This document shows, piece after piece, positions 33,917 through 42,943 of a DNA stretch of 53,473 bases (position 1 is its first letter; each line of letters starts with the position of its first letter). Below the pieces are notes generated by a model. It was not told where the DNA came from, did no database searches, and worked only from the letters and a program-made list of their open reading frames with translations. The DNA is from Bacillota bacterium (lineage in GTDB: Bacteria; Bacillota; Clostridia; Lachnospirales; Lachnospiraceae): contig JAEWYQ010000005.1 in NCBI GenBank assembly GCA_023395555.1, positions 1 to 53,473 of the forward strand. Direction: 5' to 3'. A program made the position numbers and the translations under genes.

Positions 33917-34837
33917 ATGATAAAGGAAGCGATTATCCACCGTGCAGATAGTGACATGTGTTACCTGACGGATGAGGGGACTATTGTGATTACCGTAAAA
34001 GCACAGAAGGGTGATTTGTCAGAAGTTGTAATGATATACGATGACCGGTATGATCGAAATCCAGTGCAACAGCCAATCCGTATCACCTTGAATTTAGTGA
34101 TGAGTGATGAATTATATGATTACTTCAGTACAGAATTCACCTGTAAATATACAAGGATGTGTTATTATTTCCAAATTGTTGACCAAAAGGGCAGCCATCT
34201 ATTCTTATACCAGGACGGAGTTAGTCTTGACTATAGATGGGGCAGGCATCAACAATATCAAATGCCATATCTGCATAGGCAGGATACCCCCCATGTGCCA
34301 AAATGGCTTAAGGAAAGTATAATGTATCAGCTATTTCCGGACAGCTTTGCGAATGGCAGGGAGAGTATAGAAGAACGCCCTGTCAGTCACATCGTAAATA
34401 ACAAGATTAAGGTGGAATCCCGCTTCGGAGGTACGATAAAAGGTATTATCGAAAATCTGTCATATATCAAGGATCTGGGTATTACTCTACTCTATTTAAA
34501 TCCTGTATTTACGGCGAATTCTTACCATAAATATGACGAGGTTGATTACTATTCGGTAGACCCATGCCTGGGCACAAACGAAGATTTGAAAGAACTGGTA
34601 GATGCGTGTCATAAAAAAGGTATGAGGGTGATGCTTGATATTGTATTCAACCAGAGCAGCTCAAGCTTTTTTGCATTTCAGGATGTCCTCGAGAAAGGTG
34701 AAGCTTCGGAATACGCAGATTGGTATCATATTCACGATTTCCCGGTAAAGATGGGGAAAAATCCGAATTATGAAACCTTTGGCTTCTACGATGTGATGCC
34801 AAAATTCAATACGGATAATCGGAAAGTACAGGATTAA
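33917..34837 (+). CDS. GH13 neopullulanase/cyclomaltodextrinase-type enzyme, N-terminal part (ends at in-frame TAA)
   Basis: These 306 codons hold the N-terminal starch-binding-like beta domain (about residues 1-125) and the first half of the GH13 barrel: SIMYQLFPDSFANG, a SYIKDLGITLLYLNPVF strand and region I LDIVFNQSSS. The frame stops at TAA 34835-34837 after NTDNRKVQD, where relatives continue with Tyr-Leu-Leu-Asp. The following bases continue the same protein in the same frame (next entry). The whole enzyme would be about 585 residues and would split maltodextrins or cyclodextrins in the cytoplasm. In region I the usual Asn-His is Asn245-Gln246. Start ATG follows TGGAGGAAACG. Confidence 0.8.
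   Translation: MIKEAIIHRADSDMCYLTDEGTIVITVKAQKGDLSEVVMIYDDRYDRNPVQQPIRITLNLVMSDELYDYFSTEFTCKYTRMCYYFQIVDQKGSHLFLYQDGVSLDYRWGRHQQYQMPYLHRQDTPHVPKWLKESIMYQLFPDSFANGRESIEERPVSHIVNNKIKVESRFGGTIKGIIENLSYIKDLGITLLYLNPVFTANSYHKYDEVDYYSVDPCLGTNEDLKELVDACHKKGMRVMLDIVFNQSSSSFFAFQDVLEKGEASEYADWYHIHDFPVKMGKNPNYETFGFYDVMPKFNTDNRKVQD
34835..34837 (+). other. In-frame TAA codon interrupting the GH13 gene
   Basis: TAA at codon 307 stands where a Tyr codon (TAT or TAC) is expected in VQ-D-Y-LLDIARFW. No base is gained or lost, so a single substitution explains it. Nonsense mutation, sequencing error and readthrough are the possible causes. Confidence 0.8.
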
Positions 34838-34840
34838 CTT

Positions 34841-35671
34841 TTGGATATCGCAAGATTCTGGGTTAAGGAATGTGATGTTGATGGTTACCGCCTTGATGTT
34901 GCCAATGAATTACCCCATGAATTCTGGCGCCGGTTCCGATATGAGATGGATCAGTTGAAGCCGGATTTCGCATTAATCGGAGAAGTATGGCATGATGCAG
35001 CCTCATGGCTGGGAAGGGACCAATTCCATTCCGTGATGAATTATCCTCTGATGTATGCAATTTGGGAATTTTTTGGATTGAATTCCTTGAGCGCATACCA
35101 GTTTGGGCAGACATTGAATCGTCTGACCATGAAATACCGTCGAGATCATACCCAGTCAATGATGAATTTCATCGACAGCCATGATGTCGGACGGTTTATC
35201 ACATTAACGAATTTGAATTACAAGAAACAGGAGATGGCAGCGGCCTTCCTGATGACCTATGTTGGTATGCCCTGTATCTATTATGGAGATGAGAAGTCAT
35301 TAGAGGGCAGGGATATTAATGACAGCCGCAGGAAAATGATATGGAAGGATAATGAAGCTTCAGCATCCATGCATGACTATTATAAAAAGCTTACTCATAT
35401 CCGTTCAGAGCATAAAGTATTAACCTATGGAAGGTATGAACCTCTGGCGGCTGATGTTGCTACCAACTTCATGGGTTTTATTCGGGATGACGGAAGGGAA
35501 CAACTCGCTTGTCTATTTAATAATACGGAGAACGAGCAGCATATTACCGTAAAACTGAAAGGGAAGGTTTCAGTCGATCTTTTGTCAGAAGAAAGCTTTT
35601 ATGAACAGGATGAGGTTTTCAACCTGACTATGAAGCCGTTAAGTTGCAGAATACTGAAAATCCTGTCATAA
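34841..35671 (+). CDS. GH13 neopullulanase-type enzyme, C-terminal part (after the in-frame TAA)
   Basis: These 276 codons continue the preceding frame and contain the catalytic core: nucleophile Asp in GYRLDVANE (codon 327 of the full frame), general acid Glu in LIGEVWHD (codon 356) and the transition-state Asp in FIDSHDVGR (codon 423). CIYYGDEKSLEGRDINDSRRKMIW is typical of maltodextrin-acting neopullulanases. A beta-sandwich C-domain follows. The first start, TTG 34841, has no convincing ribosome site, and without the N-terminal half of the barrel this piece alone should not be active. Thus the gene is either broken or made whole by readthrough. Confidence 0.82.
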   Translation: MDIARFWVKECDVDGYRLDVANELPHEFWRRFRYEMDQLKPDFALIGEVWHDAASWLGRDQFHSVMNYPLMYAIWEFFGLNSLSAYQFGQTLNRLTMKYRRDHTQSMMNFIDSHDVGRFITLTNLNYKKQEMAAAFLMTYVGMPCIYYGDEKSLEGRDINDSRRKMIWKDNEASASMHDYYKKLTHIRSEHKVLTYGRYEPLAADVATNFMGFIRDDGREQLACLFNNTENEQHITVKLKGKVSVDLLSEESFYEQDEVFNLTMKPLSCRILKILS

Positions 35672-35704
35672 TAATAAATGAGCGCTGATGATTGGAGGTC
35701 TTAG

Positions 35705-36484
35705 ATGATGATTATTGATACGCATCTGCATTACGGAAACTATGGTAATTTCCAATTAAACTATAATACCTTACAACAACAGATGGAAAGCAACGGAATT
35801 GATAAAGGAATCATTTCCACAATCGAATGTTGTGAATATCGGGCTGATGCAGACGAACTGATGCCAAATCAGATCCCCCAGATGAAAGCCAATCAGGAAC
35901 TGCTGGAAGTAGTCAAAACATCTCAGGGCAGGTTTTATCTGTCTTTTTGGTGCAAACCGGTAACGGAAAATAATGTGGATGAAGTATATCGGTTCATACA
36001 GGAGAACCGAAAGTATGTGAAGGGGTTGAAACTGCACCCATTCTACTCCAGATTGGCATTAGAGGATAGCCGTTATAATAGCTATATAGAGATTGCCAGT
36101 CAGTTAAATCTGCCGGTATCCGTTCATACGGCGAATGATAAGCTATCGAATCCGGTGCAGCTGCTTGCCATGGCGAAACGGTTTCCGAGGGTATCCTTCA
36201 TTATGGTTCATATGGGCTTATGCTCGGATAACGAATTGGCAGTTGAATGCCTGGCAAAGGCAGATAACTTAATCGGTGATACTACATGGGTACCATATGA
36301 TAAAGTGCAGAAAGCAATCCGGATTTGCGGCAGTGAAAAGATGATATTTGGCAGCGATGCTCCAATTGACGGGGAGAGAAGCTATTCTTTCTATAAAACG
36401 ATGATGGATGAATACAAAGAAAAGCCTACAAAAGAACTGGAAAATCTGATGCATGGAAATGCAATCCGGATCTTTGGATTATAG
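35705..36484 (+). CDS. Amidohydrolase family 2 (TIM-barrel metal hydrolase)
   Basis: A 259-residue protein of the amidohydrolase_2 group (ACMSD/TatD-like lactonases and decarboxylases). It shows the metal ligands in order: H-x-H in DTHLHYG, a conserved GLKLHPFY strand, SVHTAND, VHMG and the final Asp in FGSDAPID. Enzymes of this group cleave lactones or cyclic amides or decarboxylate; no substrate can be assigned. The start ATG 35705 lies 8 bases after TTGGAGG, 33 bases behind the GH13 gene, so both are probably co-transcribed. A bidirectional terminator and the convergent AraC gene follow. Confidence 0.82.
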   Translation: MMIIDTHLHYGNYGNFQLNYNTLQQQMESNGIDKGIISTIECCEYRADADELMPNQIPQMKANQELLEVVKTSQGRFYLSFWCKPVTENNVDEVYRFIQENRKYVKGLKLHPFYSRLALEDSRYNSYIEIASQLNLPVSVHTANDKLSNPVQLLAMAKRFPRVSFIMVHMGLCSDNELAVECLAKADNLIGDTTWVPYDKVQKAIRICGSEKMIFGSDAPIDGERSYSFYKTMMDEYKEKPTKELENLMHGNAIRIFGL

Positions 36485-36526
36485 CTGACGCCCGAAATAA
36501 CCATAGATTATAATAATATATTACAA

Positions 36527-36591
36527 AATAAGCCCTGCCTGTTTTCTATTAATCAGGATACTGATGGAATAGAAGAGGGATAGGGCTTATT
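36527..36591 (-). terminator. Terminator between convergent genes
   Basis: AATAAGCCCT (36527-36536) and AGGGCTTATT (36582-36591) form a perfect 10-bp stem between the amidohydrolase gene and the AraC gene. On the minus strand a TTTTG run follows, so it serves the AraC gene best, and perhaps both. Confidence 0.65.
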
Positions 36592-37489
36592 AATTATCGA
36601 GTTGTTCTATTTTTTCCTTTATTTTATTCAGATAGGCGGAGGGTGCTTCATTAATCACATTCTTAAAAACCCTGGTGAAATAATTGGAATCATTAAAGCC
36701 TACCTGAGTTGCGATATGAGTGATGCTCAGATCAGGATTCTGCTGCATCAGAATAGCAGCTTGATGCACCCGGTAATTGTTGATGTATTGGATTGGAGTA
36801 CAGCTGGTTGTCTCCTTGAATAGCCGGCAGAAATAATAACGGTTGAATCCAAGGTAATCAGCCAATAAATCTAAATTGAGATCCGTATAATATTTTTTTT
36901 CAATATATTCAATAACTTTATTGATATTATTTAAAGTTCGATTCTTATATAGAAACTGCTTATTGGAGAGGGTGGATTGCGTATGGTTACGAACCATCAA
37001 AGCAATGATACCATAAAGGTTAGACTTGATGGCATATTCATAACCTCTTATTTTCTTCTTGCCTTCATCCCACATTGTAAGAAAATATTGCACTAATAAA
37101 GCATCCTTTACGATATGATTTTGAAAAATGGTAACCGTACTATTTGGTGAGATGAATTGCGAGTCATAGCTCGTGATATATCGTCCCTGTAAAATAACCG
37201 GGTCAACAGTACAGCAATATAATACGATAGGAGCTTCCGTGATTTGATAACTGTGGGGTTCATTGCTGTTAATAAAAATAATCTCACCGGTGTGGGCTTC
37301 TATGGTATCTGTTTTACAACCAACACTGATCGACCCTTGTTTTACGTATACCATTTCCAGTTCATTGTGCCAATGCAGAATACAGAAAGGCCCGGTAACA
37401 TTATGATTATGCTCTATAAAATTAATTGGTAATTCAGTGTTGGGCATTATGATATCTTCGTGAAGCGGCATATTGGTTGTTAATTCCAT
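36590..37489 (-). CDS. AraC-family transcriptional regulator with cupin sensor domain
   Basis: A 299-residue regulator on the minus strand. Residues about 25-110 form an AraC_binding cupin (HWHNELEMVYVKQGSISV, EIIFINSNEPHSYQ). The last 100 residues hold two helix-turn-helix units (LDLLADYLGFNRYYFCRLFKE and ITHIATQVGFNDSNYFTRVFK), ending in the usual PSAYL. The start at 37489 (MELTTNMPLHE) follows GGAGAG; an in-frame upstream ATG at 37606 lacks support. It is divergent from the hydrolase gene at 37696 and lies inside the glycan locus, so it probably activates that locus in response to a sugar. Confidence 0.9.
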   Translation of the reverse strand: MELTTNMPLHEDIIMPNTELPINFIEHNHNVTGPFCILHWHNELEMVYVKQGSISVGCKTDTIEAHTGEIIFINSNEPHSYQITEAPIVLYCCTVDPVILQGRYITSYDSQFISPNSTVTIFQNHIVKDALLVQYFLTMWDEGKKKIRGYEYAIKSNLYGIIALMVRNHTQSTLSNKQFLYKNRTLNNINKVIEYIEKKYYTDLNLDLLADYLGFNRYYFCRLFKETTSCTPIQYINNYRVHQAAILMQQNPDLSITHIATQVGFNDSNYFTRVFKNVINEAPSAYLNKIKEKIEQLDN

Positions 37490-37695
37490 GGTTTTCTCTC
37501 CGATACCTCCCTGTCTTGTTTCTCGATAGTAAATAGTAACAGGACATATTGTTGTTTTTGACGGTTTTAATAAAACTATTTTAATCAAAATCATGGAAAA
37601 TGTCAATTATATATTGGTCGGTGGCAAGATAATTATAGAGGATAGTACCGATTCAATACTATAATAATAAAGGAAAGAGAGGTTCTAAAGAAAGT
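37490..37695. promoter_or_regulatory. Divergent promoter region between the AraC gene and the glycan genes
   Basis: This AT-rich region should hold the AraC binding sites. On the plus strand TTGACG (37558-37563) with TTTAAT 16 bases on is a weak promoter candidate, and TATAAT near 37662 could be a -10 box without a good -35, as in activator-dependent promoters. Confidence 0.4.
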
Positions 37696-39708
37696 ATGAA
37701 TAGAAGCGTAATTTACTGGAAATGGGAAGATTCAACTTTGGATTCAGATATTATAGGTTCCGTTCATGACCTGTGTTCACGGACTGCTGCTCAAACAATA
37801 TTTCTTGGACTGCACTGGATTAAGCGTAGGTTAGATGATGAGAAGCTTTTATATACGTTAAAGTTATGTAGCAGTGAGCTGCATAAGTTAGGAAGAAAGC
37901 TGGTAATTGAAGTTTGCCCGAGAAATGAAGGAGCAAGCTTTTATGAACAGTATACAGAGAAAACTGCATTTCTTACGACTGCAACGGAGGTCACCCTGGA
38001 TGAACGTGGGCAGGGACAGCTTGTCATGGATACGAGTGCAGTTCCCCATTACTGGCGGATAGCGGATTGCAAAAAGCCTGTTCTGCTTTCTTCATTCCTT
38101 TTGGAGAAGAGGGAAGAGCATAAATTCAAAACAAACAGCTGCTTCCGGGCGGATCAATCAGTAAGACTGAACGCGTTAGATGAAAGCCATACATTCATTG
38201 AGATGGATGCAGGAAGTGAAGCAGCCGGTAAGACGGCAGTCGTTTTTATTGGCATCCCGCAGGCAATCCCGGATCTGGCATCTGAGCATTTTCCAGAGTT
38301 CTATAGCCATCTGCTGGATAAGGTGAAGGATGTTGGTATAGACGGTGTGATGTCGGATGAATGGGGATATGACGTAATCATTGGAGTTGAAAAGGAAACC
38401 GGTGAAGCAGAACCTTTAAAAAAGCCAAAGTTGTTTATGGAGCATGTAACTTATTCTGATAATTTTGCCGGATATTATAAGGAACTGACGGGGGAACATC
38501 TTCTCGATGATCTTATGTATTTCTATTATGAGGAAGAGGGAAACCGTCAAAAGAGTATACAGAAGGTAAATGCGTATCATAAAATATTTCGCAAAATAAT
38601 GCGCGAAAATGATGAGAGTATGTATCGTCTGGCTAAAAGTAAGTTGGGGAAAGATACCTTTTATGGTGTTCACCCTACCTGGTGGGGAAACAATTATCTG
38701 CAAAATTTTGAAGGTTTTAAAAATGGATACTATTGGTGGGAAGCAATTAGAGATATTGCGCAGACGGATGAGATTGTAATAATGCCTATCCGTACTTCCT
38801 TAACCCATAAATGGGGCAGTTCATACTGGTATAATATGTGGTATTCCATGGGGACCAGGGATATTAAAACTTATTATAAAGAAACATGGAATAATGTAAG
38901 ATTTGGCGGACGAACCCATTATCTATCCTATGAATGTCCGAATGAAACGGTTGTACTTGAACTAAAGCCTCAAGGACTATTAGAACGTATAGAAGAGATG
39001 GACGCAGTTGTAAGAACGATGGACGCCCATCAAATGGCATCTCCGGATTGCCGGGTGCTGATATTATATGGTATGGAGAATTCCCTGAACTGGTTTTATA
39101 ATGACCAGGCTGCGTCACCCTGGTACCCAAGGCATAAGATACTTTCGGCCGTACTGGAATGTGCAGACCAGATTTTCAAACACTTTATGTGCGATCTGGT
39201 ACCTACAAGCGAAATAGAAAACGGCAGTCTTATCGTAACGGACGGGAAAGTAAAATATGGGACACAGGATTATGATGCAGTAATATTACTGGCACCGGAC
39301 AGCCTGAATAGCTCATTTTTTGCCTTTTTGTCAGAGCTTGATGCATCCCGTCTGATTGTTGCAGGAGAAGCGCATGAATATGACAACGGTCAAGAGCTTA
39401 TGGACAGCGATCTTAAGCTGCTGGAAAAAGGGGTTCGTATTAAGGAATTGTATTCGCCGGAGAAAATCGTTTCCCAGCTAAAGCAATGGGATGTTTCCCC
39501 GAATCGATTTGAAAATGGTTGTGTATTACAGGATGGTACTCTGATATTTACGGCAGACGGTAACGATGCCCTGCATAATCCGCTGTCTGTTCATGAGAGA
39601 TTCCATGATCTGGTGATAGATTTTGAAGGGGAAGATATGCTGTATATCTATAAAAAAGATGGGAAATACCAAGCTATCTATCCTGTGGGTACATGTTCAT
39701 TGCAATAA
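37696..39708 (+). CDS. Putative TIM-barrel glycoside hydrolase, unassigned family
   Basis: A 670-residue soluble protein without signal peptide. The N-terminal half resembles (beta/alpha)8 glycosidases, with IDGVMSDEWGYD (about residue 220, a candidate catalytic Glu at a strand end), HPTWWGNN, and WGSSYWYNMWYSMG. The C-terminal third looks like a Rossmann-like trimerisation domain as in GH42 enzymes (DYDAVILLAPDSLNSSFFAFL). Aromatic residues are frequent in the barrel, as in sugar-binding clefts. It is the first gene of the operon opposite the AraC regulator and is followed by a GH127-type gene. I cannot assign a CAZy family. Confidence 0.6.
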   Translation: MNRSVIYWKWEDSTLDSDIIGSVHDLCSRTAAQTIFLGLHWIKRRLDDEKLLYTLKLCSSELHKLGRKLVIEVCPRNEGASFYEQYTEKTAFLTTATEVTLDERGQGQLVMDTSAVPHYWRIADCKKPVLLSSFLLEKREEHKFKTNSCFRADQSVRLNALDESHTFIEMDAGSEAAGKTAVVFIGIPQAIPDLASEHFPEFYSHLLDKVKDVGIDGVMSDEWGYDVIIGVEKETGEAEPLKKPKLFMEHVTYSDNFAGYYKELTGEHLLDDLMYFYYEEEGNRQKSIQKVNAYHKIFRKIMRENDESMYRLAKSKLGKDTFYGVHPTWWGNNYLQNFEGFKNGYYWWEAIRDIAQTDEIVIMPIRTSLTHKWGSSYWYNMWYSMGTRDIKTYYKETWNNVRFGGRTHYLSYECPNETVVLELKPQGLLERIEEMDAVVRTMDAHQMASPDCRVLILYGMENSLNWFYNDQAASPWYPRHKILSAVLECADQIFKHFMCDLVPTSEIENGSLIVTDGKVKYGTQDYDAVILLAPDSLNSSFFAFLSELDASRLIVAGEAHEYDNGQELMDSDLKLLEKGVRIKELYSPEKIVSQLKQWDVSPNRFENGCVLQDGTLIFTADGNDALHNPLSVHERFHDLVIDFEGEDMLYIYKKDGKYQAIYPVGTCSLQ

Positions 39709-39747
39709 CTTTATTAAGGGGAAAATACACTTACGAAGGAGAGACTT

Positions 39748-41679
39748 ATGTTAAAAATAGTAAATGGGAAAATTGAACCGGCAGGTTGGATAAAGGAGCA
39801 TCTGCTCCGTGATAAAAACGGTATCACAGGGAACTTGGGAAAACTTTGTCACGATGCTGATTGTGGTATCTTTGCAGAGAATAAGGTGAAGGATGTCGCA
39901 GAGGGGGTATGGAGTTCGTGGTGGCCGGGAGAGACAGAAGGCAGCTGGAGAGAAGCTTATATCCGGCTGGCATTCACCTTGAATGATAAAGAAATGCTTG
40001 AGGATACTAAGAACTATATCAACAACATCCTACAGGAGCAGGATAAAGATGGCTACATAGGTATATTCGAGCCGGAAGAGCGTTTTGGAAATGGCAGGCG
40101 AAGCGGAGAACTATGGACGCAAAGCCGAATTATGCGTTGTTTAATCGTATATTATCAAAATACAAAAGAGGAAAGGATAATCAATGCATTAGAGCGGTTG
40201 ACGGATTTGATTGTTACCCAATATGGACCTCTTGCAGATGACAGATCCCTTTATCAGATTCCTGATGAAGACGGAAGCAAGACCCATAGTATTATGGTGA
40301 TTGAACCAATACTGGATATGTTTGATTACTTGAGAAAGCCGGAATATTTAACGTTCTGTGAGTTTTTATATGAAGATTATTCTAAGTATTCGCCGGATGC
40401 TATATTTCCCTGCTATGATATCAGCAGCCATAAGGCCACGGATCCGGATGTTCCCTTTGTTGGACATGGCCCGCATACTTGTGAGCAGTTAAGAATACCA
40501 TTGTTGTTATTCAAATCAACCGGAAAACCTATTTACTATTCCGTTTTCAACAGTGCATTGGAGAAGCTGAAAGAAAATCTGGTGATTTCCGGCTCCTGTA
40601 AATCAGACGAATTAATTGGTGCTTATCAGGGAAATCTCTCTGAAACGAAAAAGGAGGGTATCGATATCGGCAAGTGTTACCCCATTCCTGGAATAGGTTA
40701 TGAATACTGTTCTACAACGGAGCTGATGTTCAGCTTTAATGCAGGACTCTTGCAGATGGAGGACTTTTCCTACGCGGATTACGAGGAATGGATGGTCATG
40801 AATTCCGCTATGGCTGCCAGACGCCAGGATGGAAAGGCAATCTTATACCTTTGTGCTGATAATCTATATAAAGCATCAAAATCAGTCGGTGATCGTTGGG
40901 ATTACTCACCGACACATATTGATGCGGCGGTTTGCTGTGCGCCGAATTCATGTAAGGTAATGCCATATCATATGGAAAATATGTGGTTGACAGATGAGTT
41001 TGGGAACCTATATACTCCCTTCTATGGGCCTTGCATTTTAAATACGGTAATTGACGGTAGGAAAGTAGTTATGGAAGAAATAACGAAATACCCGTTTGAA
41101 AATAAGATTGAATTCAAGATATCATCCGAGGGTGATTTCAGTACGGCAATCCATTTTAGAATTCCTGAATGGAGTACACATACCAGTCTTTATTATAATG
41201 GTATGGTGGCAGAAGGGAAAGTTCAGAAGATGGGAAAGGGAGCATGTATTAAGCTGGAAGGTCAGTTCCATGACGGAGACAGCATTGTTTTAACCTTTGT
41301 GTCTAAACCGAAATTAATTAAAGCCATTGATCAAACAACGGCAGTTGCAAACGGACCGTTACTATATTCCCTGAATATTCCTGCCGTGGCGGAAGATTAC
41401 TACCATTACGGCCTGGAACCCTTCTGCGATACGAATTATCTTCCGGAAGAAAATACCAGCTGGGAGTATACACTTCTTTATGATGAGAAGCATCCTGAGG
41501 AATCAATTCGTATGAAATATAATACTACGGATGAGTTTGAATGGGAAAAATCCCCTATAACAATGGAAGCAAAAATGTTATCCTCCTGGGCGGTTCCGCA
41601 GTGGGTGGAACTCATCCCCATTGGATGTACCATTCTAAGACGGACTACTTTCCCTTGCATTCATATTAATAAGAAATAA
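39748..41679 (+). CDS. GH127/GH146-type glycosidase (beta-L-arabinofuranosidase-like, DUF1680)
   Basis: A 643-residue protein with the alpha/alpha-barrel of the DUF1680 group. Blocks: SWREAYIRLAFTLND, KDGYIGIFEPEERFG, RSGELWTQSRIMRCLIVYY. The zinc-cysteine site known from HypBA1 is complete: Glu319-x-Cys321 in YEYCSTTE and the Cys396-Cys397 pair in CCAPNSCK, one of which would be the nucleophile. Such enzymes remove beta-linked L-arabinofuranose or related sugars from plant glycans; the exact sugar is not known here. ATG 39748 follows AAGGAG, 39 bases after the preceding gene. It has no signal peptide, so it should act on imported oligosaccharides. Confidence 0.85.
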   Translation: MLKIVNGKIEPAGWIKEHLLRDKNGITGNLGKLCHDADCGIFAENKVKDVAEGVWSSWWPGETEGSWREAYIRLAFTLNDKEMLEDTKNYINNILQEQDKDGYIGIFEPEERFGNGRRSGELWTQSRIMRCLIVYYQNTKEERIINALERLTDLIVTQYGPLADDRSLYQIPDEDGSKTHSIMVIEPILDMFDYLRKPEYLTFCEFLYEDYSKYSPDAIFPCYDISSHKATDPDVPFVGHGPHTCEQLRIPLLLFKSTGKPIYYSVFNSALEKLKENLVISGSCKSDELIGAYQGNLSETKKEGIDIGKCYPIPGIGYEYCSTTELMFSFNAGLLQMEDFSYADYEEWMVMNSAMAARRQDGKAILYLCADNLYKASKSVGDRWDYSPTHIDAAVCCAPNSCKVMPYHMENMWLTDEFGNLYTPFYGPCILNTVIDGRKVVMEEITKYPFENKIEFKISSEGDFSTAIHFRIPEWSTHTSLYYNGMVAEGKVQKMGKGACIKLEGQFHDGDSIVLTFVSKPKLIKAIDQTTAVANGPLLYSLNIPAVAEDYYHYGLEPFCDTNYLPEENTSWEYTLLYDEKHPEESIRMKYNTTDEFEWEKSPITMEAKMLSSWAVPQWVELIPIGCTILRRTTFPCIHINKK

Positions 41680-41706
41680 GTTTATTTAGAAAAGAGGAGG
41701 ATCATT

Positions 41707-42729
41707 ATGAATTCTTATGAAAGATTATTTGCAAGAATGGCCGGTAAGCCGGTGGACCGTGTACCCAATAACTGCATTATCATGGGTTTTGGTGCAAAAT
41801 ACATAGGGGCAAGCTACCGGGAATTTGTAACTGATTATAAAGTGCTTACAGAAGCAGCAATCCGCTGCAGAGAAGATTTTGATATTGATATTCTGAGTGC
41901 GATTTCCGACCCTATGAGGGAGGCTGAAGGTTTTGGAGCAACGGTGGTTTTCCCCGAAAACGGCGTTCCGTATGCACCTGTACCTTTTGTTTCGGACATA
42001 GAAGATATATCTAAGGTCAAGGTATATCATCCGGAATCCTGTAGGAGAACGTACGACCGTATACTGGCTGTCCAGAGAATGGCTGAGTATGCAAAAAAGG
42101 AGTGTGCAGTCCAGGGCTGGGTAGAGGGTGCATTTGCAGAGGCATGTGACCTTAGGGATATCAATGAGATGATGCTGGACATCATACAGGAACCGGAGGC
42201 ATCCAAGGAATTACTTGAGATATGTACGGAGCAGGCAATTAAATTCGCTGTTGCCCAGATTAGAGCAGGTGCTGATATTATCGGTGTCGGTGATGCTGCT
42301 ACCTCCTTAATTGGTCCGACATTATACGAAGAATTTGGACTTCCTTATGAGAAGAGGATTATCGAAGCGATACACAGAGAGGGTGCTAAGGCAAAGCTGC
42401 ACATATGTGGCAATATCAACCCGATGTTTGAGCCGATCCTGTCTTCCGGGGCGGATATCATTGACTGTGATTGGATGGTTGACTTCAGGCGAGCCAATAT
42501 GGAATTTGGTAATAAGGCAAGTTTCTGTGGTAATTTTGACCCGGTTGCTATTTTGCTGGAAGGAAGTACCAGGGATGTTGCTGATGCTGTTTTAAAGTGT
42601 CTTGAAGAATCCTCATCCACCACAATCATATCTGCCGGTTGTGAGGTACCAAACGAGACTCCCTTGGAAAACCTCAAGATGGTAGCAGAAATGTTAAAAA
42701 AGCAAAATAGTCAGATAGAAGCACAATAA
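41707..42729 (+). CDS. Uroporphyrinogen decarboxylase-fold protein (UroD/MtaA/CmuA-like)
   Basis: A 340-residue UroD-superfamily protein. Features: ERLFARMAGKPVDRVP at the N-terminus, the zinc-type motif KLHICGNINPM, CDWMVDFRRANMEFGNKASFCGNFDPVAIL and SAGCEVPNETPLENL. Many relatives in clostridial catabolic clusters are not haem enzymes but cobalamin- or thiol-dependent methyltransferases, or proteins of unknown role linked to methylated compounds. In this locus it could demethylate methoxy sugars, which is speculation. ATG 41707 follows GAGGAGG, 27 bases behind the GH127-type gene. Confidence 0.82.
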   Translation: MNSYERLFARMAGKPVDRVPNNCIIMGFGAKYIGASYREFVTDYKVLTEAAIRCREDFDIDILSAISDPMREAEGFGATVVFPENGVPYAPVPFVSDIEDISKVKVYHPESCRRTYDRILAVQRMAEYAKKECAVQGWVEGAFAEACDLRDINEMMLDIIQEPEASKELLEICTEQAIKFAVAQIRAGADIIGVGDAATSLIGPTLYEEFGLPYEKRIIEAIHREGAKAKLHICGNINPMFEPILSSGADIIDCDWMVDFRRANMEFGNKASFCGNFDPVAILLEGSTRDVADAVLKCLEESSSTTIISAGCEVPNETPLENLKMVAEMLKKQNSQIEAQ

Positions 42730-42943
42730 TAAGCAATATTGTACTAAGGTATTACAAGAACGTTATGGAGAGATCAACGAAATTCTAGTAAAATAGTTAG
42801 TATGATGAACACAATTATTATAATAATCAAAGCAGACTTGTTATAACGGATTAATGGTGAATTTATATGCTCCCGGATTTATTTTATTAATAAATTTAAC
42901 AGAATATTAGGAGAATATTAAGGGAAAGGAAGGGGTTGTGAGA

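Noticed and set aside
37490..37606. N-terminal extension of the AraC regulator
   Set aside because: The 39 extra residues are hydrophobic and basic without family match, and GGAGAG precedes the internal ATG at 37489.
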